A stretch of DNA of 64,000 bases. Origin: Polaromonas sp. Its GTDB lineage: Bacteria > Pseudomonadota > Gammaproteobacteria > Burkholderiales > Burkholderiaceae_C. This document shows positions 1-11,691 of this stretch, piece after piece. The stretch covers positions 124,001-188,000 of the forward strand of contig NZ_JAQSDN010000033.1 of assembly GCF_029945925.1 (NCBI RefSeq), written 5' to 3'. The notes under the pieces are model-generated. The model did not search any database, was not told where the DNA came from, and saw nothing but the letters and a program-made list of their open reading frames with translations. Within the stretch, counting starts at the first letter, position 1. Each line of letters begins with the position of its first letter. Made by a program: the position numbers and the translations under genes.

Positions 1-93
1 GCCTGAGGGCTCCGCGGGCCGGCGCGGCGGGTAAAATGAAAAAAGTTACCGGTCAGTTACCGAATCCGTTCAACCTTCCTGGGGATATCTCTT

Positions 94-1158
94 ATGGCAC
101 TCGTTTCCATGCGCGAGCTGCTGGACCATGCGGCAGTCAATACCTACGGCATTCCAGCTTTCAACGTCAACAACCTCGAACAGGTCCAGGCCATCATGCA
201 GGCGGCCGACGAGGTCAATGCGCCGGTGATCATGCAGGCCAGTGCCGGCGCGCGCAAATATGCCGGCGAAGGTTTCCTCAAACACCTGATCCAGGCGGCG
301 GTCGAGAGCTACCCGCACATCCCGGTCGTGATGCACCAGGACCACGGCCAGAGCCCGGATGTCTGCCGCGGCGCTATCGACCTGGGGTTCAGCTCGGTGA
401 TGATGGACGGCTCGCTGATGGCCGACGGCAAGACCATTGCCGACTATGACTACAACATCGACGTGACGCGCAAGGTCGTGGAGATGGCGCATGCCACCGG
501 CGTCTCCGTCGAGGGCGAACTCGGCTGCCTGGGCAGCCTGGAAACCATGCAGGGCGACAAGGAAGACGGCCATGGCACCGACGCGGTGATGACCCACGAC
601 CAGTTGCTGACCGACCCCGAGCAGGCTGCTGATTTTGTCAAACGCACCCAGCTCGATGCGCTGGCCATTGCGATCGGCACCAGCCACGGCGCCTACAAGT
701 TCACGCGCAAGCCCACGGGCGACATCCTGGCGATCGAACGCATCAAGGAAATCAACCGCCGCATCCCCAACACCCACCTCGTGATGCACGGTTCGTCCAG
801 TGTGCCGCAGGACCTGCTGGCCATCATCCGCCAGTACGGCGGGGACATGAAGGAAACCTACGGCGTGCCGGTCGAGGAGATCCAGAAGGCCATCAAATTC
901 GGTGTGCGCAAGATCAACATCGACACCGACATCCGCCTGGCGATGACCGCCGCCGTGCGCAAGTTCATGGCCGAAAACCCGAGCAAATTCGATCCGCGCG
1001 AGTGGCTCAAGCCCGCCACGGCGGCGGCCAGGGCCATCTGCAAGCAGCGTTACATCGAGTTCGGCTGCGAAGGCCAGGCCAGCAAGATCAAGGGTGAAGC
1101 ACTGAGTGTTGTTGCCGCCAAATACGCCAGGGGCGAGCTGGCCCAGGTGGTGCGTTAA
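94..1158 (+). CDS. fbaA: Class II fructose-1,6-bisphosphate aldolase
   Basis: Zinc-dependent aldolase that reversibly splits fructose-1,6-bisphosphate into glyceraldehyde-3-phosphate and dihydroxyacetone phosphate, cytoplasmic, used in glycolysis, gluconeogenesis or the Calvin cycle. The 354-residue length and the start [14 protein letters not shown] match the Calvin-cycle-type class II subgroup (CbbA/Fba). The block [12 protein letters not shown] carries H81, D83 and H84, the expected zinc-ligand and catalytic-acid region, and a GELG motif follows near residue 134. The start is the ATG at 94, with a weak GGGGA about 8 bases upstream. A hairpin terminator follows the stop, then purC; aldolase next to purC is a familiar Burkholderiales arrangement. 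Family assignment is firm; use in carbon fixation is not shown here. Confidence 0.96.
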   Translation: MALVSMRELLDHAAVNTYGIPAFNVNNLEQVQAIMQAADEVNAPVIMQASAGARKYAGEGFLKHLIQAAVESYPHIPVVMHQDHGQSPDVCRGAIDLGFSSVMMDGSLMADGKTIADYDYNIDVTRKVVEMAHATGVSVEGELGCLGSLETMQGDKEDGHGTDAVMTHDQLLTDPEQAADFVKRTQLDALAIAIGTSHGAYKFTRKPTGDILAIERIKEINRRIPNTHLVMHGSSSVPQDLLAIIRQYGGDMKETYGVPVEEIQKAIKFGVRKINIDTDIRLAMTAAVRKFMAENPSKFDPREWLKPATAAARAICKQRYIEFGCEGQASKIKGEALSVVAAKYARGELAQVVR

Positions 1159-1198
1159 CCCGGAAAATCCTCGCCGTGTCGAACTGGCGATAATTCAA

Positions 1199-1226
1199 AG
1201 CTCGCCGCTACCGGCGGGCTTTTTTA
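1199..1226 (+). terminator. Rho-independent terminator after the aldolase gene
   Basis: AGCTCGCCG (1199-1207) pairs with CGGCGGGCT (1212-1220) around a 4-base loop and is followed by a run of T. It ends only 17 bases before the purC ATG, so purC needs read-through or a promoter inside the end of the aldolase gene. Confidence 0.8.
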
Positions 1227-1243
1227 CTTTTGGCAAGCATCCC

Positions 1244-2152
1244 ATGACCTCCGCTCTCCACACTTCGGCCCTGACCTCCCTGCCCTTGCTCGCGCGCGGC
1301 AAGGTTCGCGACAACTACGCTGTCGGCAAAGACCGGCTGCTGATGGTCGCCAGCGACCGGCTCAGCGCCTTCGACGTCATCATGGGCGAGCCGATTCCGG
1401 GCAAAGGCGTGTTGCTCACGCAAATGGCCCTGTTCTGGTTCGACAAGCTGGGCCACATCTGTCCCAACCACCTGACCGGCGAGGCGCCCGAAAGCGTGGT
1501 GACAACCGCCGAAGTGCCGCAGGTCACCGGCCGTTCCATGCTGGTCAAGCGCCTGAAGCCGATTCCGGTCGAGGCCGTGGTACGGGGCTACCTGGCCGGC
1601 AGTGGCTGGAAGGAATACCAGGACAGCCAGTCGGTTTGTGGTGTGCCGCTGCCGGCCGGCCTGAAAAACGCCAGCAAGCTGCCCGAGCCGATTTTCACGC
1701 CGGCGGCCAAGGCAGCGGTGGGCGAGCATGACGAAAACATCAGCTTCGAGCAGGTCGTGAAAGTTGTTGGCCCCGAACTGGCCGCGCAGATCCGCGACCT
1801 CAGCATCCGCATCTACCAGGAGGCCGCGGCCTTTGCCCTGACCAAGGGCATCATCATTGCCGACACCAAGTTCGAGTTCGGCCTGGACGAAAACGGCACG
1901 CTGACCCTGATGGACGAGGTGCTGACGCCCGACTCCTCGCGTTACTGGCCTATCGAAGGTTACGAGCAGGCCTTCGCCACGGGCACCAACCCGCCCAGCT
2001 ACGACAAGCAGTTCGTGCGCGACTGGCTGGAACAGGCCCTGGTCAACGGCAAGCCCTGGGACAAGACGCCACCCGCACCGCGCGTGCCGCAGGATGTGGT
2101 CGAGAAAACCGCGGCCAAGTACCAGGAAGCGCTGACGCGGCTGACGGCCTGA
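1244..2152 (+). CDS. purC: SAICAR synthetase (phosphoribosylaminoimidazole-succinocarboxamide synthase)
   Basis: Joins aspartate to CAIR with ATP to make SAICAR, step seven or eight of de novo purine synthesis, in the cytoplasm. The 302-residue product has the family's N-terminal block [14 protein letters not shown] (residues 14-27), then SDRLSAFDV and the ATP/substrate-binding [16 protein letters not shown]. The length suits the longer PurC type (about 290-305 residues). The reading frame extends upstream, but the ATG at 1244 is chosen because homology begins there and the upstream part overlaps the aldolase gene and its terminator. No clear Shine-Dalgarno sequence is visible. Identification is firm. 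Confidence 0.96.
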   Translation: MTSALHTSALTSLPLLARGKVRDNYAVGKDRLLMVASDRLSAFDVIMGEPIPGKGVLLTQMALFWFDKLGHICPNHLTGEAPESVVTTAEVPQVTGRSMLVKRLKPIPVEAVVRGYLAGSGWKEYQDSQSVCGVPLPAGLKNASKLPEPIFTPAAKAAVGEHDENISFEQVVKVVGPELAAQIRDLSIRIYQEAAAFALTKGIIIADTKFEFGLDENGTLTLMDEVLTPDSSRYWPIEGYEQAFATGTNPPSYDKQFVRDWLEQALVNGKPWDKTPPAPRVPQDVVEKTAAKYQEALTRLTA

Positions 2153-2166
2153 CCGGCACCTTGGTT

Positions 2167-2172
2167 TAAAAT
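2167..2172 (+). promoter_or_regulatory. Candidate -10 box for the metH riboswitch transcript
   Basis: TAAAAT lies about 8 bases before the first base of the riboswitch aptamer (2181), where a -10 element would have to be. No convincing -35 box is seen at the usual spacing, so this rests mainly on position. Confidence 0.35.
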
Positions 2173-2180
2173 AGTCGCAA

Positions 2181-2277
2181 CTCAAGGAGCGTTGCAGCGA
2201 AACCCGGCAGAAGCCGGTTTCGTCAGGCTTGGGTGACAGCAGGACCCTCGCGGCCTGCCTTTGCAACGGCGCTCACC
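2181..2277 (+). promoter_or_regulatory. S-adenosylhomocysteine (SAH) riboswitch aptamer
   Basis: The 97-base leader has the layout of the proteobacterial SAH riboswitch, which senses the methyl-cycle by-product SAH. GAGCG (2187-2191) pairs with CGCTC (2270-2274), and GTTGC (2191-2195) pairs with GCAAC (2263-2267). CGAAACC...GGTTTCG (2198-2222) forms the inner hairpin. CTCAAG (2181-2186) can pair with CTTGGG (2228-2233) as the pseudoknot; it departs from the usual CCGAG/CUCGG by changes on both sides that keep pairing. The consensus landmarks GGAGCGTTGC, CAGGCT and AACGGCGCTCACC are all present. The downstream gene, metH, is a classic target of this class. Confidence 0.9.
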
Positions 2278-2295
2278 TTCGATAGCCAAGGTGAG
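2272..2295 (+). promoter_or_regulatory. Expression platform: anti-Shine-Dalgarno hairpin of the SAH riboswitch
   Basis: CTCACCTT (2272-2279), the 3' flank of the aptamer, is an exact complement of AAGGTGAG (2288-2295), the ribosome-binding site just before the metH ATG at 2299. When SAH holds CGCTC in the aptamer stem, the binding site would be freed; otherwise it would be sequestered. This gives an on-switch by translation, inferred from the sequence and consistent with the known behaviour of the class. Confidence 0.75.
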
Positions 2296-2298
2296 TGA

Positions 2299-5106
<2,808 letters not shown>

Positions 5107-5109
5107 ACG

Positions 5110-5199
5110 GCCGCGAGGCGCTCCCTTCAAGCAGGGGCCGCAGGCGCAGCGGCCCCCTCGGGGGGCGGGAGCTACACGCAGTGAGCGACCGTGGGGGCC
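5110..5199 (-). repeat. Family I dispersed repeat (CCCCCCGAGGGGGC core)
   Basis: Read on the minus strand it begins GGCCCCCACGGTCGCTCAC, runs through GCCCCCCGAGGGGGC and ends near the metH stop. It fills the gap between the convergent metH and comM genes, and its edge touches the comM stop codon at 5200. At least six other copies occur in this window. Confidence 0.8.
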
Positions 5200-6735
5200 T
5201 TAATTTGGTTTGAGCGCCCGCCGGTACTGCACCGCCTCGGCCACGTGCGTGACCTGCACCGCCTGCGCACCGGCCAGGTCGGCGATGGTGCGTGCCACTT
5301 TCAGGCAGCGGTGGATGCTGCGGCCCGACCAGCCCAGGCGCGCGGCCGCGGTGTTCAGGAATTTCGCCGCCGCGTCGTCGAGCTGGCATTGCGCATCAAT
5401 GGCCTTGCCCTGCAACGCCTGGTTGCTGCTGCCCTGGCGCACCGTGGCGCGTTCACGCGCCGCCACCACCCGTTGCCGGATGCTGGCCGTGCTTTCGCCC
5501 GGGGCGGCCCCCAGCAGTTCCTCGGCGGCCAGCGCCCCGACTTCCACATGCAGGTCAATCCGGTCCAGCAGGGGGCCGCTGAGTTTGCCCTGGTAACGCG
5601 AGACCTGATCCGGCGAGCAGCGACAGGCACGCAGGCTGGAGCCGAGGTAGCCGCAGGGGCAGGGGTTCATGGCAGCGATCAGTTGGAAGCGCGCCGGAAA
5701 CTCGGCGCGCTGCGCGGCGCGCGAGATCGTGATGGTGCCCGACTCCAGCGGTTCGCGCAGGGCTTCCAGCGCCGCACGCGGGAATTCGGGGAGTTCATCG
5801 AGGAACAAAACGCCGTGGTGCGCGAGTGAAATTTCACCGGGCCGGGGCGGCGAGCCGCCGCCGACCAGGGCCACGGCGCTGGCGGTATGGTGCGGAGCGG
5901 CGGTGGGGCGGACCGCCCAGTTGTCCAGCGAAAAGCGGCCGCCGAGCGAGGCAACCGCCGCGCTTTCGAGCGCCTCGGCCGTGCTCATGGCCGGCAGCAG
6001 GCCGGCAAAACGCTGTGCCAGCATGGACTTGCCCGAACCTGGCGCGCCCACCATGAGCAGGCTGTGGCCGCCGGCGGCGGCAATCTCCAGGGCGCGTTTG
6101 GCCGCCGCCTGGCCCTTGACGTCGGACAGGTCCGGGTAGGGGGTGGCGTCCTGCGGTGCGCTGGGCTGGAGCCGGACCCAGCCTTGTGTGTCCTCAGGAA
6201 TCATGTCGCCTGGCAGAAATTGCCTGACCACGTCGAGCAGGTGGTGGGCCCGGTAAACCTCGGCATCCGGCACCAGCGCCGCTTCCTCGGCGCTGCCGCC
6301 CGGCAGCACCAGCCGGGGCCGGGCCTGGCCGGCGTCCCGGCCCGGCAGGGCCAGGCTCATGGCCAGGGCGCCGCGTATGGGGCGCAGTTCTCCGCCCAGC
6401 GACAACTCGCCGGCAAATTCGTAGCCCGCGAGCTTGGTGGTGTCGAGCTGGCCGCTGGCCGCCAGAATGCCCAGCGCAATCGGCAAATCAAAGCGCCCGG
6501 AGTCCTTGGGCAGGTCGGCCGGCGCCAGATTCACGGTGATGCGCTTGTTGCCGGGAAACTCCAGGCCGGTGTTCTGGATGGCAGACCTCACCCGCTCACG
6601 CGCTTCCTTGACCTCTGTCTCCGCTAGGCCCACCAGCGTGAAGCTGGGCAGGCCGTTGGCCAGATGCACTTCGACGCACACCGGGTGCGCCTGCATGCCC
6701 AGCAAGGCGCGGCTCTGCACTAAAGATAAGCTCAT
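5200..6735 (-). CDS. comM: YifB/ComM-family magnesium-chelatase-like AAA+ ATPase
   Basis: Hexameric AAA+ helicase-like protein. In naturally competent bacteria ComM promotes branch migration during integration of transforming DNA; in others the role is less clear. The 511 residues match the family. The N-terminal Lon-substrate-like domain (ALLGMQAHPVCVEVHLANGLPSF region) is followed by Walker A GAPGSGKSMLAQR near residue 230, Walker B LFLDELPEF near 305, and a C-terminal magnesium-chelatase domain with cysteines in NPCPCGYLG. It is convergent with metH and divergent from the nitrogen operon, so the 200-base gap upstream serves both. The ATG at 6735 gives the family's normal amino end. Confidence 0.93.
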   Translation of the reverse strand: MSLSLVQSRALLGMQAHPVCVEVHLANGLPSFTLVGLAETEVKEARERVRSAIQNTGLEFPGNKRITVNLAPADLPKDSGRFDLPIALGILAASGQLDTTKLAGYEFAGELSLGGELRPIRGALAMSLALPGRDAGQARPRLVLPGGSAEEAALVPDAEVYRAHHLLDVVRQFLPGDMIPEDTQGWVRLQPSAPQDATPYPDLSDVKGQAAAKRALEIAAAGGHSLLMVGAPGSGKSMLAQRFAGLLPAMSTAEALESAAVASLGGRFSLDNWAVRPTAAPHHTASAVALVGGGSPPRPGEISLAHHGVLFLDELPEFPRAALEALREPLESGTITISRAAQRAEFPARFQLIAAMNPCPCGYLGSSLRACRCSPDQVSRYQGKLSGPLLDRIDLHVEVGALAAEELLGAAPGESTASIRQRVVAARERATVRQGSSNQALQGKAIDAQCQLDDAAAKFLNTAAARLGWSGRSIHRCLKVARTIADLAGAQAVQVTHVAEAVQYRRALKPN

Positions 6736-6753
6736 TTGTCGATTTCTCCCTCA

Positions 6754-6795
6754 TGCACCAAAAAAGAGCATACGCTGATGCACTTGATCGGTGCG
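6754..6795 (+). promoter_or_regulatory. Two NtrC-like enhancer sites
   Basis: TGCACT-TGATC-GGTGCG (6779-6795) matches the NtrC consensus TGCACC-N5-GGTGCA with two mismatches. A weaker TGCACC-AAAAA-AGAGCA lies at 6754-6770. They sit roughly 115 and 140 bases before the start point predicted from the sigma-54 promoter at 6874, which resembles the spacing of known NtrC enhancers. Assigned by eye. Confidence 0.55.
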
Positions 6796-6873
6796 AATCT
6801 TGTATTTATTCCAGTTCAAGTTAACGTGTCAGCCCTTGCTGACGACGACGAAGGGGCCTCAGGCCTACAAAAT

Positions 6874-6890
6874 TTGGCACGCTCCATGCT
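6874..6890 (+). promoter_or_regulatory. Sigma-54 promoter of the porin-glnK-amtB operon
   Basis: TTGGCACGCTCCATGCT has the invariant GG (6876-6877) and GC (6888-6889) separated by exactly ten bases and is one base off the TTGC element. It stands 50 bases upstream of the porin start codon and downstream of NtrC-like sites, which fits nitrogen-limitation control of glnK-amtB. Confidence 0.75.
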
Positions 6891-6939
6891 AAGTGTTCAA
6901 CGCGCCACATTCCCTTTTTAACTATCCATGGAGCCTTCA

Positions 6940-7707
6940 ATGAAATCAGCCGCCAAAAAATCAATGCTGGTGATGGTACTTGCCCTGGCAGGTTCGGCCT
7001 TTGCCCAGACCGCAGCCCCTGCGCCGGACTACACCCTGTCCTACAACGTCGGCGCCACCACCGACTACCGCTACCGCGGCATTTCGCAGTCCGGCAAAAA
7101 ACCAGCGCTCAATGGCGGCATCGACTATGCGCACTCCAGCGGCTTTTACCTCGGTACCTGGGCTTCGACCATCACCTGGCTGAAAGACTCTACCGCCAAC
7201 CCCAACACCACCAAGGGTCCGATCGAGATCGACGTCTACGGCGGCTACAAAGGTGCTTTGTCCGAAAGCGTGGGGTATGACGTTGGCGGCCTCTACTACT
7301 GGTATGCCGGCAATAACCTGAAAAAGACTGCTGGTTTCGTGAGTCCCAACACCTTCGAGCTGTACGGCGCGCTCACTTTCGGCATCGTCACCGCCAAGTA
7401 CTCGCGCGCCACGACCAACCTGTTTGGCACGGCCAACAGCAAGAACAGCGGCTACCTCGACCTCAGCGCCAACTTTGACCTGGGCTCCGGCTGGTCCATC
7501 GTGCCGCACGTCGGCGCGCAGAAAATCAAGAACGGCAACTCCTACACGGACTACTCGGTGGCCGTCAACAAGGACATCGACGGTCTGGTGGTGAGTCTGG
7601 CTGTGGTCGGCACCAACGGCCTGGGCGGCGCCTACACCCTGCCTGGTTCAGGTACCCGTGACCTTGCCAAGGATGGCCTGGTCCTGTCCATCAAGAAAAG
7701 TTTCTGA
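6940..7707 (+). CDS. TorF-family putative outer-membrane porin
   Basis: A 255-residue protein with a clean signal peptide (basic MKSAAKKS, hydrophobic core, cleavage after AFA near residue 22). The mature part is rich in alternating Tyr/Gly beta-strand sequence and opens with YNVGATTDYRYRGISQS, the signature of the TorF/Gcw_chp putative porins. It ends in Phe (IKKSF), as beta-barrel proteins usually do. An ATG at 6928 exists, but GGAG at 6930-6933 sits six bases before the ATG at 6940, so the latter is chosen. It is the first gene after a sigma-54 promoter and lies 37 bases before glnK. Passage of ammonium or other small nitrogen compounds through the outer membrane is inferred only from context. 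Confidence 0.85.
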   Translation: MKSAAKKSMLVMVLALAGSAFAQTAAPAPDYTLSYNVGATTDYRYRGISQSGKKPALNGGIDYAHSSGFYLGTWASTITWLKDSTANPNTTKGPIEIDVYGGYKGALSESVGYDVGGLYYWYAGNNLKKTAGFVSPNTFELYGALTFGIVTAKYSRATTNLFGTANSKNSGYLDLSANFDLGSGWSIVPHVGAQKIKNGNSYTDYSVAVNKDIDGLVVSLAVVGTNGLGGAYTLPGSGTRDLAKDGLVLSIKKSF

Positions 7708-7729
7708 AATAACACAGCTTGGAAGCTGA

Positions 7730-8083
<354 letters not shown>

Positions 8084-8110
8084 GCCTCAACCCTAAAAAG
8101 AGAAATAGAC

Positions 8111-9649
8111 ATGAAAAAACTACTTGCCTCCCTGGCTCTGGGACTGAGTCTGCTGACTTCCGGCGCCGCCGTGCTGGCGCAGGCGCCGGCGGCTGCCCCC
8201 GCGGCGTCTGAAGCCGCTGCACCGGCGGCCGCTCCCGCTGCTGCTCCTGCAGCGATGGCTGCACCAGCTGCGGCCGAAGCAGCGGCGCCTGCCGCTCCTG
8301 CTGCACCTGCCGCCGTCCCCAACAAGGGCGATACCGCCTGGATGATGGTGTCGACCATGCTGGTGATCCTGATGACCATTCCCGGCCTGGCCCTGTTCTA
8401 TGGCGGCCTGGTCCGCTCCAAGAACATGCTGTCGGTACTCATGCAGGTCATGGTCACCTTCTCGATGATCGTGGTGCTCTGGTTCATCTACGGCTACAGC
8501 CTGGCCTTCACCGAGGGCAACGCCTTCTTCGGCGGCTTCGACCGCTTGTTCATGAAGGGTGTCTGGGACAACGTTGCCGGTACTTTCGCCAACGGCGCAA
8601 CTTTCAGCAAAGGTGTTGTGATTCCTGAAATCATCTTCGCAGCCTTCCAGGCCACCTTTGCCGGCATCACCTGCGCACTGATCGTCGGCGCCTTTGCCGA
8701 ACGCATGAAGTTCTCCGCCGTGCTGATGTTCATGGTCATCTGGTTCACCTTCAGCTATGCGCCCATGGCCCACATGGTCTGGTTCTGGATGGGTCCTGAT
8801 GCCTACACCGCCAAGGAAGTCGTTGACGAGATGACCTCCAAAGCCGGTTACATCTGGCAATCGGGTGCGCTTGATTTCGCCGGCGGTACCGTCGTGCACA
8901 TCAACGCCGCTGTGGCCGGTCTGGTCGGCGCCTACATGGTGGGCAAACGCATCGGTTACGGCAAGGAAGCCATGGCACCTCACAGCCTGACGCTGACCAT
9001 GGTCGGATCCGCCCTGCTGTGGGTCGGCTGGTTCGGTTTCAACGCCGGCTCCGCCCTGGAAGCCAACGGCTTCGCCGCCCTGGCCTTCATCAACACCCTG
9101 GGTGCCACGGCAGCCGCGGTGCTGGCCTGGTGTGTCGGAGAAGCGCTGATGCGCGGCAAGGCGTCGATGCTGGGTGCAGCTTCCGGTGCGGTTGCAGGCC
9201 TGGTGGCGATCACGCCGGCCGCCGGCAATGTCGGCATCGGCGGCGGCCTGATCATTGGCCTGGTGGCTGGCTTTGCCTGCCTCTGGGGTGTCAATGGCCT
9301 GAAGAAAATGCTGGGTGCGGACGACTCGCTCGACGTGTTCGGCGTGCACGGCATCGGCGGTATCCTCGGCGCCCTGCTGACCGGCGTGTTCAACTCGCCA
9401 AGCCTGGGTGGCCCCGGCTACGTGGCGGACTGGGTCACGGCCACCATGGTGACGGCGGCGGATTACTCCATCGTTGCCCAGGTCTGGATCCAGCTCAAGG
9501 CCGTGTTGATCACGGTGGTCTGGTCCGGTGTGGTTTCCTTCATCGCCTACAAGGTGGTGGACCTGACCATCGGTCTGCGTGTCAGTGAAGAAGACGAGCG
9601 CGAAGGCCTCGACATCACGTCGCACGGCGAAACCGCTTACAGCCGCTGA
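8111..9649 (+). CDS. amtB: AmtB ammonium transporter with Ala/Pro-rich N-terminal spacer
   Basis: Trimeric inner-membrane ammonium channel of 512 residues. A signal peptide (residues 1-25) is followed by about 45 residues of almost pure Ala/Pro/Glu (residues 25-70). The eleven-helix channel then starts at GDTAWMMVSTMLVILMTIPG. The pore twin histidines are visible in GGTVVHINAAVAGLVG and VFGVHGIGGILGALLTG. The C-terminal tail (DEREGLDITSHGETAYSR) is the segment that contacts PII. It lies 27 bases after glnK and is followed by a terminator, closing the operon. The low-complexity spacer is longer than in enteric AmtB; its role, if any, is unknown. Confidence 0.95.
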   Translation: MKKLLASLALGLSLLTSGAAVLAQAPAAAPAASEAAAPAAAPAAAPAAMAAPAAAEAAAPAAPAAPAAVPNKGDTAWMMVSTMLVILMTIPGLALFYGGLVRSKNMLSVLMQVMVTFSMIVVLWFIYGYSLAFTEGNAFFGGFDRLFMKGVWDNVAGTFANGATFSKGVVIPEIIFAAFQATFAGITCALIVGAFAERMKFSAVLMFMVIWFTFSYAPMAHMVWFWMGPDAYTAKEVVDEMTSKAGYIWQSGALDFAGGTVVHINAAVAGLVGAYMVGKRIGYGKEAMAPHSLTLTMVGSALLWVGWFGFNAGSALEANGFAALAFINTLGATAAAVLAWCVGEALMRGKASMLGAASGAVAGLVAITPAAGNVGIGGGLIIGLVAGFACLWGVNGLKKMLGADDSLDVFGVHGIGGILGALLTGVFNSPSLGGPGYVADWVTATMVTAADYSIVAQVWIQLKAVLITVVWSGVVSFIAYKVVDLTIGLRVSEEDEREGLDITSHGETAYSR

Positions 9650-9734
9650 CCGGCACAAGCCGTGGCCGCCTCCGGGTGGCCACGGCAGCTTCAATGAATT
9701 TGGGATAAATAGCGAGAGTCTCCTTTGGATGTTG

Positions 9735-9771
9735 AGCCCGCAAGAACTTCGGTTCTGGCGGGCTTTTTTTT
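9735..9771 (+). terminator. Rho-independent terminator after amtB
   Basis: AGCCCGC and AGAAC pair with GTTCT and GCGGGCT around TTCG, followed by a run of eight T residues ending about 9771. It closes the porin-glnK-amtB transcript before the epimerase gene. Confidence 0.85.
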
Positions 9772-9821
9772 GTCCAGGGCTGTCTGTCCCCCGGTGCACA
9801 ATGTCGGCAGGAGACTTGCCC

Positions 9822-10688
9822 ATGACCGAGCCCATCACCTTGTCCAGCGCCAGCCTGCGCTGCGACATCAAGCCCGACCTGGGCGGTTGCATCACCGGCC
9901 TCTGGCTGGGCGACCTGCCTGTGCTGCGCTCGACGCCCGCCAGCGAGCTGATGTCGGTGCGCCTGGCCGGCAGTTATCCGCTGGTGCCGTTTTCCAACCG
10001 TGTCGGGCATGCCACGCTGAAGTGGCAAGGCACCAGCCATCCGCTGGTGCAGAACAACGGGCCTGAACCGCACGCCATCCATGGTCTGGGCTGGCAGCGG
10101 CCCTGGCAGGTGCTCGACCAGGACGATCAGCTCCTGATGCTGGCCTTCGAACACAGCGCCGACGCCTCCTGGCCGTTTGCCTTTGACGCTTCGCAGACTT
10201 TCCGCCTCAGTGGCAACACCCTCGAACTCACGCTGAGCATGACCAACCAGTCGGCCATGCCGGCGCCGGCCGGTCTCGGCTGGCACCCCTACTTCGTCAA
10301 GCGCAGCCGCAGCCACATCGCGTTTGAAGCGATCGGGCGCTGGGAGATGAACGAGGAAAAACTGCCGACGCACCGCCAGCCCGCGCACGGGCTCGATGGG
10401 GACTGCGCCGCACTCGATGTGGACCACTGCTTTGACGGCTGGAACGGCGTGGTGCATCTGCGCGACGAAAAAATGCACACCCGCATTGCGTCCAACCTGG
10501 GCCGCCTGGTGGTGTTTACCAACCCCCAGCGGGATTTTGTCGCGATCGAGCCGGTCAGCCATGTCAACAATGCAGTCAACCTGCTACAGGCCGGCGCGGG
10601 CCAGGCCGATGAGCTGGGCATCCAGGTGCTGGCACCGGGCGAATCGATGAGTGCCCACATGAGCATCCAGGTGGAGCCCGCCCCATGA
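9822..10688 (+). CDS. Aldose 1-epimerase (galactose mutarotase) family protein
   Basis: A 288-residue protein of the mutarotase superfamily, which interconverts alpha and beta anomers of aldoses. Landmarks are the arginine-containing YPLVPFSNRVGHA (about residues 50-62), the HAIHGLGWQRPW histidine block near 87-98, GLGWHPYFVK near 150 and the FVAIEPVSHVNNAVN block carrying the usual catalytic Glu near 240-254. AGGAG (9809-9813) precedes the ATG at 9822, deciding the start over an in-frame ATG at 9801. Its stop overlaps the next start (ATGA), so it is translationally coupled to the SMP-30 lactonase. Together they suggest a sugar or sugar-acid pathway; the substrate is unknown. Confidence 0.85.
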   Translation: MTEPITLSSASLRCDIKPDLGGCITGLWLGDLPVLRSTPASELMSVRLAGSYPLVPFSNRVGHATLKWQGTSHPLVQNNGPEPHAIHGLGWQRPWQVLDQDDQLLMLAFEHSADASWPFAFDASQTFRLSGNTLELTLSMTNQSAMPAPAGLGWHPYFVKRSRSHIAFEAIGRWEMNEEKLPTHRQPAHGLDGDCAALDVDHCFDGWNGVVHLRDEKMHTRIASNLGRLVVFTNPQRDFVAIEPVSHVNNAVNLLQAGAGQADELGIQVLAPGESMSAHMSIQVEPAP

Positions 10689-11617
10689 GCTGGACGACCA
10701 CGGTGGCGCAGCCCAGCGAACTGGGCGAATCGCCGTTCTGGCACCCCGACGAGCAGCTGCTTTACTGGGTCGATATCGCGGGTAAACAAATCAAGCGCAG
10801 CAATGTGTTCATGGGCACGGTGGAAAGTTGGGCCATGGCGCCGCCGCATGAGCTGGAGCCCGGCTGCATCGCACCGGCGCGCAGCGGCGGGCTCGTGATC
10901 GCGTTGCGCGACGGCATCTACCGGGCGCGGACCTGGGGTGGCGCGCTGGAAAAACTCGCCGGGGCCGCGCACGACCCGCAAACCACCCGCTTCAACGACG
11001 GCAAATGTGACCCGCTGGGGCGCTTCTGGGCCGGCACCATTTACGAGCCGCGCGATGCGCGCAGGGCGGCGCTGTATTGCCTGGACGGCCGGGCGGGCCA
11101 CACACCGGCGCTGGTGCGCATGGCCGGCGACGCGACCGTGGGCAATGGCCTGGCCTGGTCGGCTGACAGCCGGACCCTGTACTGGGCCGACACGACTGGC
11201 CATGTCATCCATGCCTGGGACTGGGACGCCGCCGGCAACACCCTGGCCCGGCAGCGCGTGTTCCGGCAGTTCCCGTCCAAGCCGCCCGGTTGGCAGGTCG
11301 GCATGCCGGGTTATGGCGGCCGGCCTGACGGCGCAGCGGTGGACAGCGAAGGCAACTACTGGGTGGCCATGTACGAGGGCGGGCGCGTGCTCAAGCTGTC
11401 GCCGGGCGGCGAACTGCTGGCCGACATCCCCACCCCCGTGGTGTGTCCGACCATGGTGTGTTTTGGCGGCGACGATCTGCAGACGCTGTACCTGACCACG
11501 GCGCGTCATGGGCGACCGGCCGCAGAGCTCGAAGCGCTGCCGCAGTCCGGTTGCGTGTTTTCCATGCGTGTCGATGTGCCCGGTCTGCCCGTTCATTTTT
11601 TCGCGGACCCGGGCTGA
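10685..11617 (+). CDS. SMP-30/gluconolactonase/LRE family lactonase
   Basis: A 310-residue six-bladed beta-propeller hydrolase that opens sugar lactones. The metal-binding pattern is present: Glu in ELGESPFWHP (about residue 14), Asn in RFNDGKCDPLGRFWAGT, Asn in VGNGLAWSADSRTLYWADT and Asp in RPDGAAVDSEGNYWVA. It overlaps the epimerase by four bases, implying a shared transcript in which epimerase and lactonase act on the same sugar. Homologues are annotated as gluconolactonase, arabinolactonase or senescence marker protein; the sequence does not choose among them. The next gene, glcE, starts 74 bases later and may be a separate unit. Confidence 0.87.
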   Translation: MSWTTTVAQPSELGESPFWHPDEQLLYWVDIAGKQIKRSNVFMGTVESWAMAPPHELEPGCIAPARSGGLVIALRDGIYRARTWGGALEKLAGAAHDPQTTRFNDGKCDPLGRFWAGTIYEPRDARRAALYCLDGRAGHTPALVRMAGDATVGNGLAWSADSRTLYWADTTGHVIHAWDWDAAGNTLARQRVFRQFPSKPPGWQVGMPGYGGRPDGAAVDSEGNYWVAMYEGGRVLKLSPGGELLADIPTPVVCPTMVCFGGDDLQTLYLTTARHGRPAAELEALPQSGCVFSMRVDVPGLPVHFFADPG

Positions 11618-11691
11618 ATCCCAAAAAAGCGAACAGCTGCCGTTCAAAAATATCAAACCCGGCCGGCCGGCGCCCCTTTACCATCAGGAAC

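Noticed and set aside
6736-6921. A 61-codon frame upstream of the porin gene
   Set aside because: It covers the NtrC-like sites and sigma-54 promoter and has no family resemblance or binding site.
8120-9895. A 591-codon open frame antisense to amtB
   Set aside because: Low-complexity His/Gly/Arg translation, no start signals, and it mirrors the codon bias of amtB.
11618-11691. Possible further family III copy between the lactonase gene and glcE
   Set aside because: Only a loose match (AAAAATATCAAA and a GCAGCTGTTCGC-like piece); not convincing by eye.
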